Positions 27,792 through 36,256 are shown, counted from the stretch's first letter. The stretch: DNA of 64,000 bases from Arsenicitalea aurantiaca (GCF_003994485.1 NZ_RZNJ01000003.1:248525-312524), one strand, 5' to 3'. Notes: a model not told the origin generated them from the letters alone. Numbers and translations: made by a program.

Positions 27792-29159
27792 ATGCCTGGC
27801 GCCAAGCCCTCGCCCCAGATCGAATCCCGCGCCGACCTCATCGAGGCGATGGCGCGCGGCGCGAAGCCCAAGGACACTTGGCGCGTGGGCACCGAGCACG
27901 AAAAATTCGTCTTCTACCGGAAGGACAACTCGCCCGTTCCCTATGAGGGATCGAACGGCATTCGCGCGCTGCTCGAGGGCGTCATGGACCGCACGGGCAG
28001 CAGCCCGATCCATGATGGGGATGCACTGATCGGGCTCGAGCAACCCAATGGCGGCGGATCCATCTCGCTCGAGCCCGGTGGACAATTCGAACTTTCCGGC
28101 GCCCCGCTGCGGACCCTGCACGAGACGTGCGTGGAGACCAACCAGCATCTGAAGCTGATGCGGGCCATTGCCGAACCTCTCGGGATCGGCTTTTTGGGGC
28201 TCGGGGCCATTCCCACCTGGTCGGTCGCCGACATTCCGAAAATGCCCAAGAGCCGCTATGCGATCATGGGGCCCTATATGGAGAAGGTCGGCACGCTCGG
28301 CACCTCGATGATGTTCCGCTCGTGCACCGTGCAGGCCAATCTCGATTTTTCCGACGAAGCCGACATGGTCAAGAAGCTGCGCGTCAGCCTCGCGCTGCAG
28401 CCGGTGGCGACCGCGCTCTTTGCCAATTCACCGTTCATCGACGGCAAGCCCAGCCCCTATCTCTCGTTCCGCTCGCAGATCTGGCTCGATACCGACCCCG
28501 ACCGCACCGGCATGATACCCTTTGCGTTCGAGGACGGGATGGGCTTCGAGCGCTATGCCGACTACGCGCTTGACGTGCCCATGTATTTCGTCGTGCGCGA
28601 GGGGCGTTACATCAATTGCGCCGGCGAGAGCTTCAGGGCGTTTCTCGGCGGGCAATTGCCGCAGCTGCCCGGGGAAAAGCCCACGATCAAGGATTGGGAG
28701 GATCACCTCTCGACGCTTTTTCCCGAAGTGCGCCTCAAGCAATATCTCGAAATGCGGGGCGCGGATGCGGGCCCCTGGCAGGAGCTCTGCGCCCTGCCCG
28801 CGCTCTGGACGGGGCTGCTCTATGACAGCGCGGCGCTCGATGCCGCGTGGGAGATGGTGAAGGACTGGACGGCCGAGGAGCGCGACGCCTTGCGCCGGGC
28901 CGTGCCGCGAAGCGCCATCCACACACCTTTCCGCAACGAGACAGTGGCCGATATCGGGGCCCGCATGCTCGAGCTTGCCCGAGGCGGCCTCGCTCGTCGG
29001 GCAAACCTCAACTGGGAAGGCGAAGACGAGACCATCTTCCTCGCGCCGATTGCCGAGACCCTCCGAACGGGCAAGACCGCGGCGGAGGATCTGGTCGATC
29101 TCTACAAAGGCGAATGGCAGGGCGACATTTCGCGCGTCTTCGAGCGCGCCGCGTTCTAG
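27792..29159 (+). CDS. gshA: Glutamate-cysteine ligase (GCS2/plant-like type)
   Basis: Makes gamma-glutamylcysteine, the first step of glutathione synthesis. The 455-residue product is the alphaproteobacterial/plant-type ligase: WRVGTEHEKFVF near the start, LEPGGQFELSGAPL, MFRSCTVQANLDFSDEADM and ANSPFIDGKPSPYLSFRSQIW. A longer frame starts at 27717, inside the end of rsmE; the ATG at 27792 has GGAG about 6 nt upstream and gives the usual N-terminus MPGAKPSPQIESRADLI. The plant-type enzyme is redox-regulated in plants; no such claim is made here. Confidence 0.92.
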   Translation: MPGAKPSPQIESRADLIEAMARGAKPKDTWRVGTEHEKFVFYRKDNSPVPYEGSNGIRALLEGVMDRTGSSPIHDGDALIGLEQPNGGGSISLEPGGQFELSGAPLRTLHETCVETNQHLKLMRAIAEPLGIGFLGLGAIPTWSVADIPKMPKSRYAIMGPYMEKVGTLGTSMMFRSCTVQANLDFSDEADMVKKLRVSLALQPVATALFANSPFIDGKPSPYLSFRSQIWLDTDPDRTGMIPFAFEDGMGFERYADYALDVPMYFVVREGRYINCAGESFRAFLGGQLPQLPGEKPTIKDWEDHLSTLFPEVRLKQYLEMRGADAGPWQELCALPALWTGLLYDSAALDAAWEMVKDWTAEERDALRRAVPRSAIHTPFRNETVADIGARMLELARGGLARRANLNWEGEDETIFLAPIAETLRTGKTAAEDLVDLYKGEWQGDISRVFERAAF

Positions 29160-29163
29160 GCGG

Positions 29164-29931
29164 TCATTTCGTCTGTGCCGCGAAGACGCGGTTGCCTACC
29201 CAGGCGCCGATGATGATCAGCAGCACCGCCAGCACACTCCCCAGCAGCACCTCGGGCGAACCGAAATCGCCGCGGAAGATGGCGCGCAGCGCTTCGACGA
29301 TGTGCTTGAAGGGATTGAAATCCGAGACGATCTGCAGCCAGCGCGGGGCCAACGTCATGGGCAGCAATATGCCCGAGAGCAGCAGGACCGGTAGCGCAAA
29401 GAAGTTTACCACCGGCGCAAAGCCGTCCTCGCTCTTGATGGCGAGCCCGGCGGCGTAGGAGATGAAGGCGAAGGCCGCGCCCAGTAGCGCAACCATGACG
29501 AGCCCGGCCAGCAGCGCCCAGATCGATACGCGCAGCCCCAGGAACCAGGCGGCTCCGACGAGGATCATCGCCTGCACAACCAGAACGATGACGTCCCGCA
29601 GCACGCGCCCTGCGATGAGCGCAGTGCGGCTCGCCGGCGTCACCAGCATGCGGTCGATCACGCCCGTGCGCCATTCGGCGATGATGCCGAAGCCGACGAA
29701 CAGCCCTCCAAAGATGCCGAGCTGCACGAGGAGGCCCGGCACGAAGATCTGCCAGGAATCGCCCGGGGGGAATCCCGGGGTCTGGGCGACCTGCTCGAGG
29801 ATGGGCCCGAAAAGGGTGAGATAGAGGATGGGTTGCAGGAGCCCGATCGCGACCCAGAGCGGCTGGCGAAGCGAGAGGCGCATGGCGCGGGTGAACACCA
29901 CCCAGAGGTCGTTAAAGAAGGTCATGATCAA
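29164..29931 (-). CDS. ABC-2 type transporter permease
   Basis: A 255-residue permease with about six transmembrane helices. It matches the DrrB/NodJ-like ABC-2 group: EWRTGVIDRMLVTPASRTALIAGR and the end motif FNPFKHIVEALRAIFRGDF. It forms an exporter with the ATPase gene 4 bp upstream. The cargo is unknown; DrrAB-like systems export drugs or glycans. It converges with gshA, and its stop lies only 4 bp past the gshA stop. Confidence 0.92.
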   Translation of the reverse strand: MIMTFFNDLWVVFTRAMRLSLRQPLWVAIGLLQPILYLTLFGPILEQVAQTPGFPPGDSWQIFVPGLLVQLGIFGGLFVGFGIIAEWRTGVIDRMLVTPASRTALIAGRVLRDVIVLVVQAMILVGAAWFLGLRVSIWALLAGLVMVALLGAAFAFISYAAGLAIKSEDGFAPVVNFFALPVLLLSGILLPMTLAPRWLQIVSDFNPFKHIVEALRAIFRGDFGSPEVLLGSVLAVLLIIIGAWVGNRVFAAQTK

Positions 29932-29935
29932 CTCC

Positions 29936-30907
29936 TCAGTCGCGCAGCGAGCGCCCCGTCATGGTGAGGAACACATCGTCGAGTGTCGGCCGTTTCACCT
30001 CGACGCCGATCGGGGTGAGGCCGGCCTGCCCGAGTGCCGAAAAGACCTGCGGCAATGCCGTGCCGCCATTGGGCACGCGGAACCGGAGCACGGCGTCCTC
30101 GACTTCGGGCGTGTCCGCGCCATCCAGGCTGCCGGCGATGTCCGCCGCGCGCTCGGCCGTCTCGTGATCGGCAAAGCTGAGCGTGATCGTATCGCCCGAG
30201 ACGCCCGCCTTCAGCGCCGCCGGCGTGCCTTCGGCGACGATCGCGCCATGGTCGATGACGAGGATCCGGTCCGAGAGGGCGTCGGCTTCGTCCATGTAAT
30301 GGGTCGTAAGGAAGATGGTGGTGCCCATCCTGTCCCTCAGCCCCCGAATATGATCCCAGAGATTGGCACGGCTCTGCGGGTCGAGTCCGGTCGAGGGCTC
30401 GTCGAGGAAGACGAGGCGCGGCTCGTGGATGAGCCCCATGACGATATCGAGCCGCCGCCGCTGGCCGCCCGAGAGCGAGCCGCATTTGCGGTCCCAGACG
30501 TCGGCGAGGTCGAGCGCGTCGAGGAGCGCGCGACCGCGCCGTTCCGCTTCGGCCTTGCCGATGCCGTAGAGCCGGGCATGGCTGACGATTTCCTCGCCGG
30601 CAAGCGCGTTGGATGCGGTGGAGCCAGCCTGGGAAACATAGCCGATCCGCCGCCGAACGCCGACCGGATCGGCGCGGAGATCACAGCCGACGACTTCTGC
30701 GTCGCCCCCCGTCGGCTCGAGCAGTGTGCAGAGCATTTTGAGGGTCGTGGTCTTGCCAGCACCATTGGGGCCGAGAAAGCCGACGATCTCGCCTTCGCGA
30801 ACGGTGAGGTCGATCCCGCGCACCGCCTCGACAGGCTTCCCTCGGGATTTGTAGGTCCGCTTCAGACCCTTCGCCACGATGATGGGCGCGCCGTTGCCAG
30901 TCGTCAT
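29936..30907 (-). CDS. ABC transporter ATP-binding protein, DrrA-like
   Basis: A 323-residue ATPase with Walker A GPNGAGKTT (46-54), signature LSGGQRRR (145-152), Walker B LVFLDEPS (165-172) and H-loop TTHYMDEADALSDR. The C-terminal 80 residues form a DrrA-type extension. From MTTGNGAPI it has normal length; an upstream ATG at 30958 would begin inside the terminator region. It forms the exporter with the ABC-2 permease just downstream. A strong terminator lies 50 bp upstream and may control entry into this operon. Confidence 0.93.
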   Translation of the reverse strand: MTTGNGAPIIVAKGLKRTYKSRGKPVEAVRGIDLTVREGEIVGFLGPNGAGKTTTLKMLCTLLEPTGGDAEVVGCDLRADPVGVRRRIGYVSQAGSTASNALAGEEIVSHARLYGIGKAEAERRGRALLDALDLADVWDRKCGSLSGGQRRRLDIVMGLIHEPRLVFLDEPSTGLDPQSRANLWDHIRGLRDRMGTTIFLTTHYMDEADALSDRILVIDHGAIVAEGTPAALKAGVSGDTITLSFADHETAERAADIAGSLDGADTPEVEDAVLRFRVPNGGTALPQVFSALGQAGLTPIGVEVKRPTLDDVFLTMTGRSLRD

Positions 30908-30956
30908 GATGGTGAAACCGAAGGGTGGGAGATGCCGAGGAAGATAGCGTACACCC

Positions 30957-30995
30957 AAAAAGCCGCAAGGCCCCCACTTTCGTGGGAGCCCTGCG
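30957..30995 (-). terminator. Strong intrinsic terminator before the ABC exporter genes
   Basis: On the minus strand, CGCAGGGCTCCCAC-GAAA-GTGGGGGCCTTGCG forms a 14-bp stem with two G-U pairs and a GAAA tetraloop, followed by GCTTTTTGG. It lies 167 bp after the DUF6101 stop and 50 bp before the ABC ATPase start. It could end the DUF6101 transcript, end a separate small RNA, or act as a leader attenuator for the exporter. Confidence 0.85.
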
Positions 30996-31161
30996 TCAGC
31001 GTTCTTGGAGGTCGCTTCTTATTGCCAAAGACGGTCGGTGCTTGGGGAATCCCGACCATCGTGCCGGACAAGTCAAACGTGCATGGGATCGTTGCCGGCT
31101 GGTGACATATTAACGGCTATTAACGCTTAAGGTTGCAGCTGTCGCTTCACAGGCTCGTGCG
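30996..31161 (-). other. Long untranslated stretch or candidate small RNA
   Basis: This 166-bp stretch after DUF6101 contains no supported gene yet leads straight into a strong minus-strand terminator. A small AT-rich block, TTAATAGCCGTTAATATG (31123-31106), with the repeated unit CGTTAATA could supply a promoter -10. The region could therefore be a long 3' UTR or a separate small RNA of about 100-150 nt ending at the terminator. Confidence 0.35.
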
Positions 31162-31698
31162 TCAGACGAGGGTTTCGCCGGTACCGGTCTTGCGCCGGTT
31201 CAAAAAGCGCGGGCGACGACCCGCCTCGGCGGCCAGTTTCCGTCTGCCGGTCGCATTGCCGAGGGCCACGCCATCGACCTGCTGGGAGTATGGCAGGAGG
31301 CTGCCGTCACCGGCGCGGATGAAGAGCGGCAGGCGAAGCTTGCGCCCCCAGTTCTGCCATTCGGCGACGACGTTGTGGTTGCCCTCTTCCTCGAAGACCC
31401 GGTAGTTGAGCTCGGGATCGCCATGGATGAGCTCGATCGCACTCGTGAGCTGGCCCTCCGCGGAGATGCTTGTGGAGACCGCGACCCCAACATATTCGGT
31501 GACGGGCACCTTGATCTTGATCGCCACGCCGCTCTTTTCGAGCATTTTCCGGACGGTGACGGTGTTCACCGGATCCTTGGGGCCATTGTCGTTGGCCGGA
31601 CCGAACCGCGGCGCGAGCCGACCAGCGGCGCCCTTACCCTTGCCTGCACCCAACATCATGATGACCGTCGATCCCTCGATCGCAACGCCACGAACCAT
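31162..31698 (-). CDS. DUF6101 family protein
   Basis: A 178-residue protein matching my recollection of the alphaproteobacterial DUF6101 family. The core runs from VRKMLEKSGVAIKIKVPVTEYVGVAVS to WGRKLRLPLFIRAGDGSLLPYSQQVDGVALG, followed by a basic Arg/Lys-rich tail. There is no signal peptide or membrane helix. An internal start at MMLGAGKGKG (about 31659) is possible. It is a single gene with its own control region; function is unknown. Confidence 0.75.
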   Translation of the reverse strand: MVRGVAIEGSTVIMMLGAGKGKGAAGRLAPRFGPANDNGPKDPVNTVTVRKMLEKSGVAIKIKVPVTEYVGVAVSTSISAEGQLTSAIELIHGDPELNYRVFEEEGNHNVVAEWQNWGRKLRLPLFIRAGDGSLLPYSQQVDGVALGNATGRRKLAAEAGRRPRFLNRRKTGTGETLV

Positions 31699-32083
31699 CT
31701 TTGCCTCACTGTCAACTTTCGAGAGCTTGTTGTCGGCCGCTCTCTTTTCGATGGACCCAATCTAGCCCCGCCCATTGCCCGGCGGCTTAAGAAACTCGGT
31801 TAAGTTTGCGTTGGTTTTGAAGAGGGTTAGCGGGATCTCACCCTCTGCAAGGCACAGTTAAACAATCCGCGCAGGACCCCGTTTACTATGCCCGGCGGCA
31901 AGCGCCGCACCGTCCTTGAGGAGGGGAATCGCGACGCCGGGTACAGTTGATCCAAATTGAGCAGCTGCCGTCTTTTTGCCACAGGAGAGTCCAAATGCGT
32001 GGCAATTGCCGTAATTGGCCTCGCGGAGAGCCCGTGACTCGTGCGATATAAGTCGTGGGGGCACCGCAACTTTGGAGAAGCAA
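31699..32083. other. Intergenic region upstream of the outer-membrane protein gene
   Basis: No established gene is seen in this 385-bp divergent gap. It holds a small GC hairpin CGGCG/CGCCG around 31893-31907 and an 18-codon frame at 31995-32051 with a good ribosome site (AGGAGAG). Several AT-rich patches (GTTAAG, GTTAAAC, GTTTAC) could serve promoters in either direction, but no box pair is convincing. Confidence 0.5.
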
Positions 32084-32935
32084 GTGAAGAAGCATCTTAT
32101 GCTGTCCGCTGCGCTCGTCACAGGCCTCCTCGGCACCGCAGCGCAGGCGGCTGATTTCGGCGTCTACCCCGCTCCGGTGGAGCCGGTCTACGTGCCCCAA
32201 AGCTATGATTGGACCGGCTTTTACGTCGGCATCAATGGCGGCTATGGCGGCGGCGTGATGGAGCATCCCTACTTGGTCTACGGAGAGGACGAACCAACCC
32301 CTGCGTTGGCGCCCTTGAGCGTCGGCACGATACCGGATGCCCCACCGGGCACGATCGGGATCATCGGCGGCAGCGCAGATGTAACCTCTGGCGGCTTCGT
32401 GGGCGGCGCTCAAATCGGCTATAATCACCAATGGGACCAGTTCGTGCTCGGCATAGAGGCCGACATCCAGGGCAGCACGATCGACGGACGGGTTTCTGCC
32501 GACGCGGAATTTCTCGAAGACTTCCTCCTGCCCGAAGGCAGCGCACTCTCCTTTGACGCGGGCAGTCGGCTCGATTGGTTCGCGACACTTCGTCCGCGGC
32601 TCGGTTACGCCCATGATCGCTTCATGGTCTACGTCACCGGCGGTCTCGCTTGGGGGCAGGTCACCTCTTCGATCAACGGCGAGTTCAGCATTGGCGAGGA
32701 CGATTCCGAAAGCGAACCCTTCAGCGTCTCCGAGACGACCCAACGCATCGGGTGGACCGTGGGGGGCGGCATAGAATATGCGCTGCTCGACAACGTCACT
32801 TTCAAGACCGAGTACCTCTACACCAATCTCGGCCAGGAAGAGTTGTTCAACCTCGAGTTGGGGGAATTTGGTCTGGTGATGGATTCTGCCGTCTCCTTCC
32901 ATACCGTCCGGGCCGGTCTCAATTTCCGGTTCTGA
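32084..32935 (+). CDS. Outer-membrane beta-barrel protein (Omp25/RopB-like)
   Basis: A 283-residue porin-like surface protein. It starts at GTG 32084 with GGAG 6 nt upstream, giving a signal sequence KKHLMLSAALVTGLLGTAAQA (from residue 2). The mature protein begins ADFGVYPAP, then YDWTGFYVGINGGYGGG, the hallmark of this OMP_b-brl family. The barrel alternates hydrophobic and polar residues and ends in AGLNFRF with the C-terminal Phe needed for insertion. The longer ATG frame (32015) lacks a signal sequence at its start. Closed by a hairpin at 32943. Confidence 0.93.
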   Translation: MKKHLMLSAALVTGLLGTAAQAADFGVYPAPVEPVYVPQSYDWTGFYVGINGGYGGGVMEHPYLVYGEDEPTPALAPLSVGTIPDAPPGTIGIIGGSADVTSGGFVGGAQIGYNHQWDQFVLGIEADIQGSTIDGRVSADAEFLEDFLLPEGSALSFDAGSRLDWFATLRPRLGYAHDRFMVYVTGGLAWGQVTSSINGEFSIGEDDSESEPFSVSETTQRIGWTVGGGIEYALLDNVTFKTEYLYTNLGQEELFNLELGEFGLVMDSAVSFHTVRAGLNFRF

Positions 32936-32942
32936 TCTCGTA

Positions 32943-32970
32943 GGGCCCGGCCGGTGCTTCGGCCGGGCCC
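32943..32970 (+). terminator. GC-rich hairpin terminator after the OMP gene
   Basis: GGGCCCGGCCG and CGGCCGGGCCC pair over a 6-nt loop, 7 bp after the OMP stop. The following TCCTCTCCC is only weakly T-rich, so termination may be partial. Confidence 0.7.
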
Positions 32971-33050
32971 TCCTCTCCCATGGCGAAAGCCGACTTGCAC
33001 CCTCAGGATGCGCGGCCTAGAAGGACGCTGCCTTTCCCTTCGGATGCATC

Positions 33051-33890
33051 ATGGCCGGCGCCTTTTCCACGACAGCGGAAGACGATCTGGAATTGCTGCG
33101 CGCAAGCGCGGTGACCGCCGGCATCATTGCCTCGGGCTATTTCCGGCGCGAGCTTAAGACTTGGACGAAGGAAAACGCCTCGCCGGTCAGCGAGGCTGAT
33201 ATCGTGCTCGACCGGTTTCTGATGGCGCAATTGCTCGGCGCCCGTCCGGACTATGGCTGGCTCAGCGAGGAAACGGCCGATACCGATGCCCGTCTTTCGC
33301 GAAACCGGGTCTTTGTCGTCGATCCGATCGACGGCACACGCGGGTTCATCCGAGGCGAGGACAGCTGGACGGTTTCACTCGCCGTCGTCGAGGATGGACG
33401 GGCGGTCGCGGGGGTCGTCTACGCTCCCGCGCGCGACGAGATGTACGATGCATTCGAGGGCGGAGGGGCTCGGCTCAACGGAGCATCGATCGAACCGACC
33501 GTTCCGACAGGCCGCACGGCGCCGCTGATCCCGGCGCCGGGCGCCGTCCACCAGCAATTGCAGGCCGAAGGGCTCGATTATGCCCGGGGCCCGGCCTACC
33601 CATCGCTAGCCTATCGGCTGGTGCAGGTGGCAACGGGCAAGCTCGATGCAGCAGTGGCCAGGCGGGGCGCGCAGGACTGGGACATTGCAGGCGCGGCCAT
33701 CATCCTTGCGGAAGCCGGCGCCGACTTCGAAGACGTCTGCTCGGGCCCGCCGGTCTTCAACCGGCCGGAGGTGCGCCATGGCGCCCTTGCCGCGCTCGGG
33801 CATGACTGGCTGAAGCCGGTCTTGCACTCGGCATTGCGGCACGTATATGGATGCCCCGAAAGCCCCGACCCCGAACGGAGGACACCGTGA
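33051..33890 (+). CDS. cysQ: 3'(2'),5'-bisphosphate nucleotidase, CysQ-like
   Basis: A 279-residue Mg2+-dependent phosphatase of the inositol monophosphatase fold. Metal motifs are LSEETAD (71-77), DPIDGTRGF (91-99) and QDWDIAGAAIILAEAG. CysQ removes the 3'-phosphate of PAP/PAPS and controls sulphite and sulphate metabolism; an inositol monophosphatase is a less likely alternative. Its stop overlaps the DUF4170 GTG start as GTGA, so it heads a small operon with DUF4170 and the acyltransferase. Confidence 0.9.
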   Translation: MAGAFSTTAEDDLELLRASAVTAGIIASGYFRRELKTWTKENASPVSEADIVLDRFLMAQLLGARPDYGWLSEETADTDARLSRNRVFVVDPIDGTRGFIRGEDSWTVSLAVVEDGRAVAGVVYAPARDEMYDAFEGGGARLNGASIEPTVPTGRTAPLIPAPGAVHQQLQAEGLDYARGPAYPSLAYRLVQVATGKLDAAVARRGAQDWDIAGAAIILAEAGADFEDVCSGPPVFNRPEVRHGALAALGHDWLKPVLHSALRHVYGCPESPDPERRTP

Positions 33891-34138
33891 CCGCCACCGC
33901 CCAAGGCAATTCCCAGGCCCAGCTTCTTCACCTCGTGATCGGTGGAGAGCTCTCGAACCTCGATGGCGTGACCTTCAAGGATCTCACCGAGGTCGATATC
34001 GTCGGCGTCTTCCCCAATTACGCCTCGGCCTATGCGGTCTGGAAGCAGAAGGCGCAGCTGACGGTCGATAACGCCGAGATGCGCTATTTCATCGTTCACC
34101 TGCACCGGCTGCTTGATCCCCAGACCGATCCGCGTTGA
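33887..34138 (+). CDS. DUF4170 family protein
   Basis: An 83-residue protein of the DUF4170 family, seen next to cysQ in many Hyphomicrobiales. Typical pieces are LLHLVIGGEL, DIVGVFPNYASAYAVWKQKAQLTVDNAEMRYFIVHLHRLLDP. Its GTG start overlaps the cysQ stop, with CGGAGG about 6 nt upstream; a longer ATG frame begins inside cysQ. The last codons overlap the TTG start of the next gene. Function unknown. Confidence 0.88.
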   Translation: MTATAQGNSQAQLLHLVIGGELSNLDGVTFKDLTEVDIVGVFPNYASAYAVWKQKAQLTVDNAEMRYFIVHLHRLLDPQTDPR

Positions 34139-34848
34139 CACCCTCGCCCGGCCCGGACGGGCCAGCGGAAAGCCGCGGGCTCATCGACGCGCTCTGGCTG
34201 CGCCGCCTTGTCGGGCGGCTTCTGGCGCTCTACACGCGCTTCGTGCGCCGCACTTCCCGCATCGTCGATGAACCCTCCGACCTGCGCGCCCGGTCGGCAG
34301 CGCTCGAACCGGCGATCTACGTCTCCTGGCACGCCAATATCCTCGCGATACCGCTGATTGTCCCCGATCCCAAGCGGGTCGTGGCGCTTGCCTCCCCGCA
34401 CCCGGACGGACAGATCGCCGCCGAATATGGCCGCGCCTTCGGCATGACCGCCGTGCTCGGCACGGGAATGAGCTTCAAGCAGGTGCATGGAACGGGCGGC
34501 ATGGCCGGTTTCCGCAACCTGCTGCGGGGATTGCGTGACGGCAGATCGGTCTATCTCTGCGCCGAAGTGCCGCCGGTGCCCGGCCGCGCCGTTTCGAAAG
34601 GCGTGATCGCCCTTGCCCGGAAATCTGGACGACCGCTCGTGCCCCTGGCCGCAGCAAGCTCGCGCCGGACGATCATCGAGCGCCTCTGGGACAGGATGCA
34701 GATCAACCATCCAGGATCGCTGATCGTGACGATGATGGGCGAGCCTCTCGAGGTCGGACCGGAAATGGACGACGAGACCGCCGCCGCAACACTGAAGGCC
34801 CGTCTAGACGCGCTCTACGCCGAAGCACTGGCGCGCGCGGACCGCTGA
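34135..34848 (+). CDS. DUF374 lysophospholipid acyltransferase-like protein
   Basis: A 237-residue member of DUF374, related to LPLAT acyltransferases. The catalytic histidine is probably His66 in IYVSWHANILAIP, followed by SPHPDGQIAAEYGRAFGMTAVLGTGMSF and the substrate segment PPVPGRAVSKGVIALARKSGRPLVPLA. The start is TTG in a TTGA overlap with DUF4170. Acyl acceptor unknown. It runs tail to tail into the LpxB-related gene and shares 34 bp with it. Confidence 0.85.
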   Translation: MTPSPGPDGPAESRGLIDALWLRRLVGRLLALYTRFVRRTSRIVDEPSDLRARSAALEPAIYVSWHANILAIPLIVPDPKRVVALASPHPDGQIAAEYGRAFGMTAVLGTGMSFKQVHGTGGMAGFRNLLRGLRDGRSVYLCAEVPPVPGRAVSKGVIALARKSGRPLVPLAAASSRRTIIERLWDRMQINHPGSLIVTMMGEPLEVGPEMDDETAAATLKARLDALYAEALARADR

Positions 34849-35990
34849 CGCCGACGATGCTCGAGGACCCCGAGCACGGCCTCGAGCGTGCCGGTACCAC
34901 CCACCCGCTCCCGACCGATCGCCGCACGGCGCGCCCGATCCTCCGGATCGGAAAGCAGATGCGACAGGGATCCGGCCAAAGCCTCTGGTGTCGGGGCGAC
35001 TGCGATCCGCCCGGGCCCGAAGAGCGCGGATTCTGCCTCAAAGCGGCTATGCCGCTCGGTCGCTCCGCGAAAGCCGATGACAGGAACCCCTGATCCCATC
35101 GCCTGAATGGCCGCCGTGCCGGATAGGGCAAGCGCGGCGTCGGAGGCCTCGAGGAGATTGCCCAGCGCCCGGCCACGCACGAGATGGATGAGCAAGTCCT
35201 CGTCTTCGAGACTGCCCAGGCCATCGCCTGTCCCGCCAGCGGCGAATGTCAGCCCAGTAGCCGAAGCGAGTGTTTCCGGATCGAGCGTGCCGGCCAGCGC
35301 GAGGAAGACATCTGGACGTTGGGCGGCGGGCAGCAGGCGGAGGGCGGCCGCGAATAGAGCGAAATTCTCGGGGGCGTCGCCGCGGCTACCGGGCAGGAGC
35401 GTCACCGCATGCGGGCTGGAGCGGTGCGCCGAGGCATCGAAATTGCCCCGCGGCACCGTGTCAAGCATCACATTGCCATGGCAGGAGGCTGCGCCGCCGG
35501 CCCGGTTCAGCACCGCAGCGAGTTCGGGGCTGCGCGAGAAGACGTGGCGGGCGGTTCTGAGCACGAGCCTCTGTTCGAGCCAGCCATAGGGTCGCCCGAA
35601 GCCGGTCTTGTAGACGTCGAGAAACAGCACCTCGCGGTGCCCGGCGAGCCAGAGCGCGATGATCCCGAGGCTGTCGCCGACCACCACGATGTCGTCATGG
35701 CGATTGCGGAGCGTGCGCAGAAAGCGGAGCCCGGCGACGAGCCTTCCGATGGCGCCGCCCCGCAGATCCGCGCGAAGCGAGCCCCGATGGACGCGGGACC
35801 CCTCTGACGGCAGGACGGCACGGGGCCCGACGATCGGGCAGACGCCCTGATAGGCGGCGCCGCTGCCGATGGTCGGATAGGCTTCAGCGGTGATACCGGC
35901 CGGCAGGCGCCGCACGAGTTCGGCGCCGATGGCGTCCTCGCCATGGCCGTTGGACAGGATCAGGACGCGGTAATCCGCGCCGTCCTGCAC
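34815..35990 (-). CDS. Lipid-A-disaccharide synthase-related protein
   Basis: A GT-B fold glycosyltransferase of about 391 residues, matching my recollection of the LpxB-related family of cyanobacteria and deinococci (TIGR03492), not LpxB itself. It opens RVLILSNGHGEDAIGAELVRRL and shows VVVGDSLGIIALWLAG, VTLLPGSRGDAPENF and ALALSGTAAIQAMGSGVPVIGFRG. The GTG at 35990 directly follows the DUF2093 stop; an ATG frame begins farther upstream (36083), inside DUF2093. Donor and acceptor are unknown. In Rhizobiales the neighbouring slot usually holds waaA and lpxK, as I recall. Confidence 0.75.
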   Translation of the reverse strand: MQDGADYRVLILSNGHGEDAIGAELVRRLPAGITAEAYPTIGSGAAYQGVCPIVGPRAVLPSEGSRVHRGSLRADLRGGAIGRLVAGLRFLRTLRNRHDDIVVVGDSLGIIALWLAGHREVLFLDVYKTGFGRPYGWLEQRLVLRTARHVFSRSPELAAVLNRAGGAASCHGNVMLDTVPRGNFDASAHRSSPHAVTLLPGSRGDAPENFALFAAALRLLPAAQRPDVFLALAGTLDPETLASATGLTFAAGGTGDGLGSLEDEDLLIHLVRGRALGNLLEASDAALALSGTAAIQAMGSGVPVIGFRGATERHSRFEAESALFGPGRIAVAPTPEALAGSLSHLLSDPEDRARRAAIGRERVGGTGTLEAVLGVLEHRRRQRSARASASA

Positions 35991-35991
35991 C

Positions 35992-36210
35992 TCAGCCGAG
36001 CCCGTGGCGGGTATAGGCCTCGTGTGCTGCCTGCGCATCGGCATAGGCTTCCTGCCGATCGACGTTCCAATAGGCGAGCTCATCGAGCGGGATCGATGCG
36101 CCCGTGATCGCGCAGCGGACGAAATTGCCCGGACGGATCACGACGTAATCGCCATCGAGATAACGGATCTGTGCCTCGGTCGGGCCGAAGCCCTTGTCGA
36201 ATATGTTCAT
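35992..36210 (-). CDS. DUF2093 family protein
   Basis: A 72-residue protein of DUF2093: MNIFDKGFGPTEAQIRYLDGDYVVIRPGNFVRCAITGASIPLDELAYWNVDRQEAY and a short tail. It is a known alphaproteobacterial small protein, often beside the lipid A genes lpxK/waaA. It contains one Cys and no membrane helix. Start at 36210; the ribosome site GGCCAGAAAAGGG lies upstream. The longer frame (36429) overlaps xseA and is rejected. Function unknown. Confidence 0.85.
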   Translation of the reverse strand: MNIFDKGFGPTEAQIRYLDGDYVVIRPGNFVRCAITGASIPLDELAYWNVDRQEAYADAQAAHEAYTRHGLG

Positions 36211-36256
36211 CTGCTGGGCCCTTTTCTGGCCTTCATATAGTAGGGCGGCGCGTCGC

